From the NCBI GenBank assembly GCA_965140775.1, contig OZ223471.1:2170001-2234000 (forward strand): a stretch of DNA of 64,000 bases, read 5' to 3'. A model generated the notes under the pieces. It had not been told where the DNA came from. It did no database searches and worked only from the letters and a program-made list of their open reading frames with translations. Source of the DNA: UBA6244 sp965140775 (GTDB lineage Bacteria > Bacteroidota > Bacteroidia > Bacteroidales > F082). How positions within the stretch are numbered: the stretch's first letter is position 1; every line of letters starts with the position of its first letter. Position numbers and translations under genes: made by a program. Positions 60,691 through 64,000 of the stretch are shown in pieces.

Positions 60691-61890
60691 TCAAGGATAC
60701 AACACATACTTATCTCTAATCAACTTGAAATTGTCGAGACCCGGTTTCCAGCTTGCTTTGATTTCTTCCTCGGTCATACCCTCCATGATTTGTTGTCGCA
60801 ATAGGTCGGTGCCTGCCAGTTTTTCAAAATAGTTGGTGAAAAAGTTCTTCTTGTCTTTGGCAGCTTGGTAGGCCGTAATTAGCCACGTCAGTTGTATGGA
60901 CGGGTCGTTTTTGGTTAGGTTTTCCGCGTATCCGGTCAGCATTTGTCCGTTGCACTGTTGTCCTTCAAATTTGGGATGCAGGCTCATGCCCGGAATGCTT
61001 TGGGGGGTAAACATAAAACTGCCCAAAAACATGTCGGGACTGCCGTATATCTGGAATGGGAGTGAGGTTCCCCGGCCAATACTTACCTGAGTTCCCTCAA
61101 ATAAACACAGCGAAGGGTAGAGGTAAACCGATTGCCAATTGGGTAAATTGGGACTGGGTTTCACGGCCAGCCTTACCACCATGTTGTGGGTGTATCCGGC
61201 CATTGGAATCACTCGTAGTTTTAATTGGTCGGCTTTATTTATCCAACGTTCGCCCATCACCATGCGCGCATATTCGCCCATAGTCATGCCATGCGCAATG
61301 GGGACAGGATGCAGGCCAACAAAGGAGCTGTAAGCTGTATCCAAAATGGGACCATCAATCAGATAGCCGTTGGGGTTGGGGCGGTCGAGAATCATCATGG
61401 ATACACCGTTTTCGGCGCAAGCCTCCATCATATAAGTCATGGTACTGACATAAGTATAGAAACGAACGCCCACATCCTGCAAATCGAATACCACCCAGTC
61501 GATGTCTTTTAAATCGTCGTGGGTAGGTTTTTTGTGGTTGCCGTACACCGAAATCAGGGGAATTCCGGTGGCAGGGTCGATTCCATCGTCAACAAGTTCG
61601 CCGGCATCTGCATTTCCACGAAAGCCATGCTCAGGACAAAATATTTTTTCGATACGGATGCCATAGGTGAGCAACGTGTCCACCAAATGTTGCTCTCCAA
61701 CCCGGGAAGCTGCATTGGCTACCAGGCCAACACGTTGATTTTGTAGCAATGGAAGATATAAATCAAATTGTTGAGAACCTGTTGTAATGTCTTGATATTC
61801 CACAAGTTTAATTGATTCCTGTGCATGACCGCAACCGGCAAAAACCAACGAGGTAAATAAAAGTAACACCAACCCATTGAAACGCTTCAT
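60691..61890 (-). CDS. namZ: Exo-beta-N-acetylmuramidase NamZ-type lipoprotein (DUF1343)
   Basis: A 399-residue lipoprotein (signal ending TSLVFAGC, Cys about 20) of the DUF1343 family, whose Bacillus member NamZ releases N-acetylmuramic acid from the non-reducing ends of peptidoglycan fragments. Conserved segments are VGLVANAASRVGEQHLVDTL near 52-71, the FCPEHGFRGNADAGE motif near 84-98, DWVVFDLQDVGVRFYTYVST near 130-150, LDRPNPNGYLIDGP near 173-186 and GTQVSIGRGTSLPFQIYG near 265-282. Length is normal. It would act in the periplasm in wall recycling. A MurNAc uptake gene is not in the window. It is divergent from the LolC/E-type permease gene. Confidence 0.93.
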   Translation of the reverse strand: MKRFNGLVLLLFTSLVFAGCGHAQESIKLVEYQDITTGSQQFDLYLPLLQNQRVGLVANAASRVGEQHLVDTLLTYGIRIEKIFCPEHGFRGNADAGELVDDGIDPATGIPLISVYGNHKKPTHDDLKDIDWVVFDLQDVGVRFYTYVSTMTYMMEACAENGVSMMILDRPNPNGYLIDGPILDTAYSSFVGLHPVPIAHGMTMGEYARMVMGERWINKADQLKLRVIPMAGYTHNMVVRLAVKPSPNLPNWQSVYLYPSLCLFEGTQVSIGRGTSLPFQIYGSPDMFLGSFMFTPQSIPGMSLHPKFEGQQCNGQMLTGYAENLTKNDPSIQLTWLITAYQAAKDKKNFFTNYFEKLAGTDLLRQQIMEGMTEEEIKASWKPGLDNFKLIRDKYVLYP

Positions 61891-61906
61891 ATAACTTTGC
61901 TTTTGT

Positions 61907-61914
61907 TAAATTTG
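61907..61914 (+). promoter_or_regulatory. Bacteroidota -7 promoter box TAAATTTG
   Basis: TAnnTTTG box 8 bp before the ATG at 61923. It rules out the GTG at 61914 as start. The same divergent spacer must also hold the promoter for the minus-strand namZ gene. Confidence 0.55.
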
Positions 61915-61922
61915 TGCCCATT

Positions 61923-63158
61923 ATGGCAACCTCATCATTCGCATATTATTTTGCCCGACGCATTTCTTCCCGACAATCCGACAACCTGTCGCGACCCGTG
62001 GTGCGTATCTCGGTGGTGAGCATTGCGTTGGGTGTGATGTTTATGCTGTTGAGCGTGGCCATCGTGGTGGGCTTTCAGCATAGCATCAGCGACAAAGTTA
62101 CAGGCTTTACTTCACATCTGCAAGTGGTGCCATTCGACAACAACGAGTCGCTGGAAGGTTCGCCGGTGGAAGTGAATACTGCTTTTGTAAAGCAACTGAA
62201 GTCGAACCCTGCCATTGCACATATCCAGTTTACGGGTCGTAAAGCCGGGGTTATCAAAACGGAAGACCAAATTCAAGGGGTTGTTTTTAAAGGGGTTGGA
62301 AACGATTACGATTCTACGTTTTTGGTAAGTGCCCTCACAGCAGGACATTTTCCATACCTAGGCAGTGATGAAAAAAGCAACGAGGTGCTGATTTCGCAGA
62401 TGTTGGCCAACAAATTGCATTTAAAACTGGGCGACGATGTCCGCATTTGGTTTGTACAGGAAAACGAGGTGCAGACACGTGGGCGCAAACTTGTGGTTTC
62501 AGGAATCTACAACACCAGTCTGGAAGAATTCGACCAAACCTACCTCATTGGCGATTTGCGACACATTCAGAAACTTAACGACTGGACCGATGATCAGGTA
62601 GGTGCTGTGGAGATCAATCTGGTGGATACTGAACACATTCGTGAGACAGCCTTCGACCTCTATCGACAAATTCCTTATAACCTTAACATTGTCACCGTTC
62701 TGGATGCTTTTCCACAGATATTCAACTGGCTCGATTTGCTGGACATGAATGTGGTGGTTATTCTCACGCTGCTTATGTTGGTGGCCTCCATCACGTTGGT
62801 TTCCACCTTGTTGATCATCATCATCGAACGTACGGCCATGGTAGGTCTTCTCAAGGCGTTGGGCGCTTCCAACGGTTTGATTCAGCGGATTTTTCTTATC
62901 AAAACGGGAAAACTGATTCTACAAGGCATGTTTTGGGGAAACCTGCTGGGTTTGTTATTTATTCTGGTACAGGATCAGTTCCGTTTGATTAAACTCTCAG
63001 CAGAATCCTACTACATTGATTACGTTCCGGTGGAGTTTGGTTTTTTCACATGGTTGTTGCTCAATGGCGGAATACTCCTGGTTACTTTTGTCGTGTTGGT
63101 GATTCCGGCCTACACCATCACCCACATTTCGCCCGCCAAAGCACTTCGCTATTCGTAG
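61923..63158 (+). CDS. LolC/LolE-type ABC transporter permease (FtsX-like)
   Basis: A protein of about 411 residues with the four-helix FtsX/MacB permease plan. An N-terminal helix (about 26-50, VRISVVSIALGVMFMLLSVAIVVGF) is followed by a large periplasmic MacB-type core domain (about 55-270) with VFKGVGNDYDS, EVLISQMLANKLHLKLGDDV and VSGIYNTSLEEFDQTY. Three C-terminal helices follow (about 278-310, 325-350, 370-395). The cytoplasmic coupling loop has TAMVGLLKALGAS. It probably works with a separate LolD-like ATPase, not in this window, to extract lipoproteins from the inner membrane. The end ISPAKALRYS is typical. It starts 33 bp from the divergent namZ start. Confidence 0.88.
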   Translation: MATSSFAYYFARRISSRQSDNLSRPVVRISVVSIALGVMFMLLSVAIVVGFQHSISDKVTGFTSHLQVVPFDNNESLEGSPVEVNTAFVKQLKSNPAIAHIQFTGRKAGVIKTEDQIQGVVFKGVGNDYDSTFLVSALTAGHFPYLGSDEKSNEVLISQMLANKLHLKLGDDVRIWFVQENEVQTRGRKLVVSGIYNTSLEEFDQTYLIGDLRHIQKLNDWTDDQVGAVEINLVDTEHIRETAFDLYRQIPYNLNIVTVLDAFPQIFNWLDLLDMNVVVILTLLMLVASITLVSTLLIIIIERTAMVGLLKALGASNGLIQRIFLIKTGKLILQGMFWGNLLGLLFILVQDQFRLIKLSAESYYIDYVPVEFGFFTWLLLNGGILLVTFVVLVIPAYTITHISPAKALRYS

Positions 63159-63218
63159 GCCAAGTGTTGGCTTATTTATTTTGTTTTGAAAAAATATCGA
63201 TGATCTTCCCGAATTGTT

Positions 63219-63226
63219 TAGCTTTG
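63219..63226 (+). promoter_or_regulatory. Bacteroidota -7 promoter box TAGCTTTG
   Basis: TAnnTTTG box 16 bp before the ATG at 63243. No convincing -33 box. Confidence 0.5.
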
Positions 63227-63242
63227 TGAAAGAGATACCGCC

Positions 63243-64000
63243 ATGAAATCGATACATAAGTCAATCTTCCTGCTGATAACCATTTGGTTGTGGTTGTACT
63301 TGCCTGTAAATTCACAGCAAGTGGGAACTCCTTTTGTGCGAAATTTTGAGCGATCGGATTACCGTGCAGGATTTCAAACCTGGTCCATCGAGCAGGGCGA
63401 CAATGGCATGATGTATTTCGGCAATAATAATGGATTGTTGGAATACGACGGCATCGACTGGACAGTATATCCTCTGCCCAACAACAGCATTGTGAGGGCC
63501 ATATGCAAAGGAAAGCATGACGTGCTCTACACCGGTGGATTTAATGAAATCGGATATTTTGAACTGGGGGAAATGGGGGGAGCTACTTTTGTGAGTCTGT
63601 TGTCGCTCGTACCCGAAAAAGACCGTGATTTTGGAGAAATCTGGAAAATATTTGTACATCCCGATGGGGTAATTTTTCAGTCGTTTTACCAAATAATGAT
63701 TTATAAAGATAACGAAATCAAGGTGATACCGGCGCCCCATTCGTTTCACTTTTCGTTTCTGGTTAACGGCGAGTACTACGTTAACGACATGAAAAAGGGC
63801 TTGTTGCGCTATTCCATGGGCGAACTTTTTCCGCTGGTGGGCGTGGAAAAACTCACAGGCACCGAAATATGGGCAGTACTGCCTTTCGAGAAAAAACTCA
63901 TGATTGCCACCGCTTCCCGTGGAATTTTTCTCTATGATGGCAATTCGCTTACCGAGTGGGATACCGAAGCCAACCTAATTTTAAAGGAGCAACAAATATA
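63243..64000 (+). CDS. Ligand-sensor propeller protein, N-terminal part (runs off window)
   Basis: Frame open from the ATG at 63243 to the window end (about 252 residues visible). It has a signal peptide (about 1-24, ending PVNSQ), then two-component-regulator-propeller-like blades: YRAGFQTWSIEQGDNGMMYFGNNNGLLEYDGIDWTVY, IVRAICKGKHDVLYTGGFNEIGYFEL, YVNDMKKGLLRYSMGE and IATASRGIFLYDGNSL. This matches the periplasmic sensor part of Bacteroidota regulators that continue with a Y_Y_Y domain, a membrane helix, and either a histidine kinase with HTH or a LuxR/HTH output. Which output follows is not visible. It has its own promoter box 16 bp upstream. Confidence 0.82.
   Translation, partial: MKSIHKSIFLLITIWLWLYLPVNSQQVGTPFVRNFERSDYRAGFQTWSIEQGDNGMMYFGNNNGLLEYDGIDWTVYPLPNNSIVRAICKGKHDVLYTGGFNEIGYFELGEMGGATFVSLLSLVPEKDRDFGEIWKIFVHPDGVIFQSFYQIMIYKDNEIKVIPAPHSFHFSFLVNGEYYVNDMKKGLLRYSMGELFPLVGVEKLTGTEIWAVLPFEKKLMIATASRGIFLYDGNSLTEWDTEANLILKEQQI

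Noticed and set aside
63312..63749. 145-residue minus-strand ORF
   Set aside because: Shadow of the propeller sensor gene on the plus strand, which has a signal peptide and repeat blades.

Overview
The window reads as chromosome of a Bacteroidota bacterium, most likely a polysaccharide-degrading member of the Bacteroidales/Marinilabiliales type. Support comes from four large secreted proteins with type IX secretion (T9SS) C-terminal sorting domains, TAnnTTTG promoter boxes, very long multi-PAS hybrid kinases, a Nudix-fold sugar regulator, a NamZ-type lipoprotein and a tmRNA whose tag reads GENNFALAA. No species can be named from the sequence alone.

Layout. 1-5.5 kb (minus strand): a galactan operon of Nudix-type regulator, GH53 endo-galactanase, GH2 beta-galactosidase and, 60 bp on, galactokinase (cut by the window edge). 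It would regulate, cleave, release and phosphorylate galactose from pectic galactan or arabinogalactan. 5.7-8.1 kb: a small PQ-loop/SemiSWEET-like membrane protein, a flavin reductase and a secreted protein of uncertain function. 8.2-14.9 kb: a tight three-gene unit (eight-PAS hybrid kinase, C26 peptidase-like lipoprotein, SDR). 15.1-19.9 kb: an iron/cobalamin-type ABC importer (binding protein, permease, ATPase) overlapping an amidohydrolase lipoprotein gene. 19.9-24.5 kb: a histone-deacetylase gene remnant, a MITE, a GH130 glycosidase fused to a response-regulator receiver domain, and a convergent two-domain glycosyltransferase. 24.8-26.5 kb: a beta-barrel protein and a potassium-channel-like protein. 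26.8-32.5 kb: decayed chemotaxis genes (truncated IS1634-type transposase, truncated cheB, intact REC-PAS-HK-REC kinase, broken chemoreceptor). 32.6-34.3 kb: a tandem hairpin array and an AI-2E family transporter. 34.5-40.1 kb: a giant three-module beta-helix T9SS protein with a tiny PID-CTERM-like partner. 40.7-43.6 kb: a TPR histidine kinase/LytTR regulator pair. 44.4-46.8 kb: an AT-rich three-gene cassette (HEPN-like DUF3644 protein, 50-residue protein, four-helix membrane protein), a candidate defence module. 47.3-47.7 kb: tmRNA. 47.8-57.3 kb: an NtrC-like regulator without HTH, a second MITE, two convergent T9SS proteins and a thioredoxin/DUF255 protein. 57.5-60.7 kb: a beta-barrel protein, an octamer repeat array and an IS3 element inside a heptamer array. 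60.7-64 kb: NamZ, a LolC/E-type permease and the start of a ligand-sensor propeller protein.

The strongest non-coding observation is a pair of about 215-bp MITE-like elements at 20124-20340 and 49068-49279. They lie in opposite orientation, share 14-bp terminal inverted repeats and each has a perfect 9-bp target duplication. The strongest candidate for an undescribed biological system is the cassette at 44438-46831. The GH130-receiver fusion at 20424 is the most unusual single protein.
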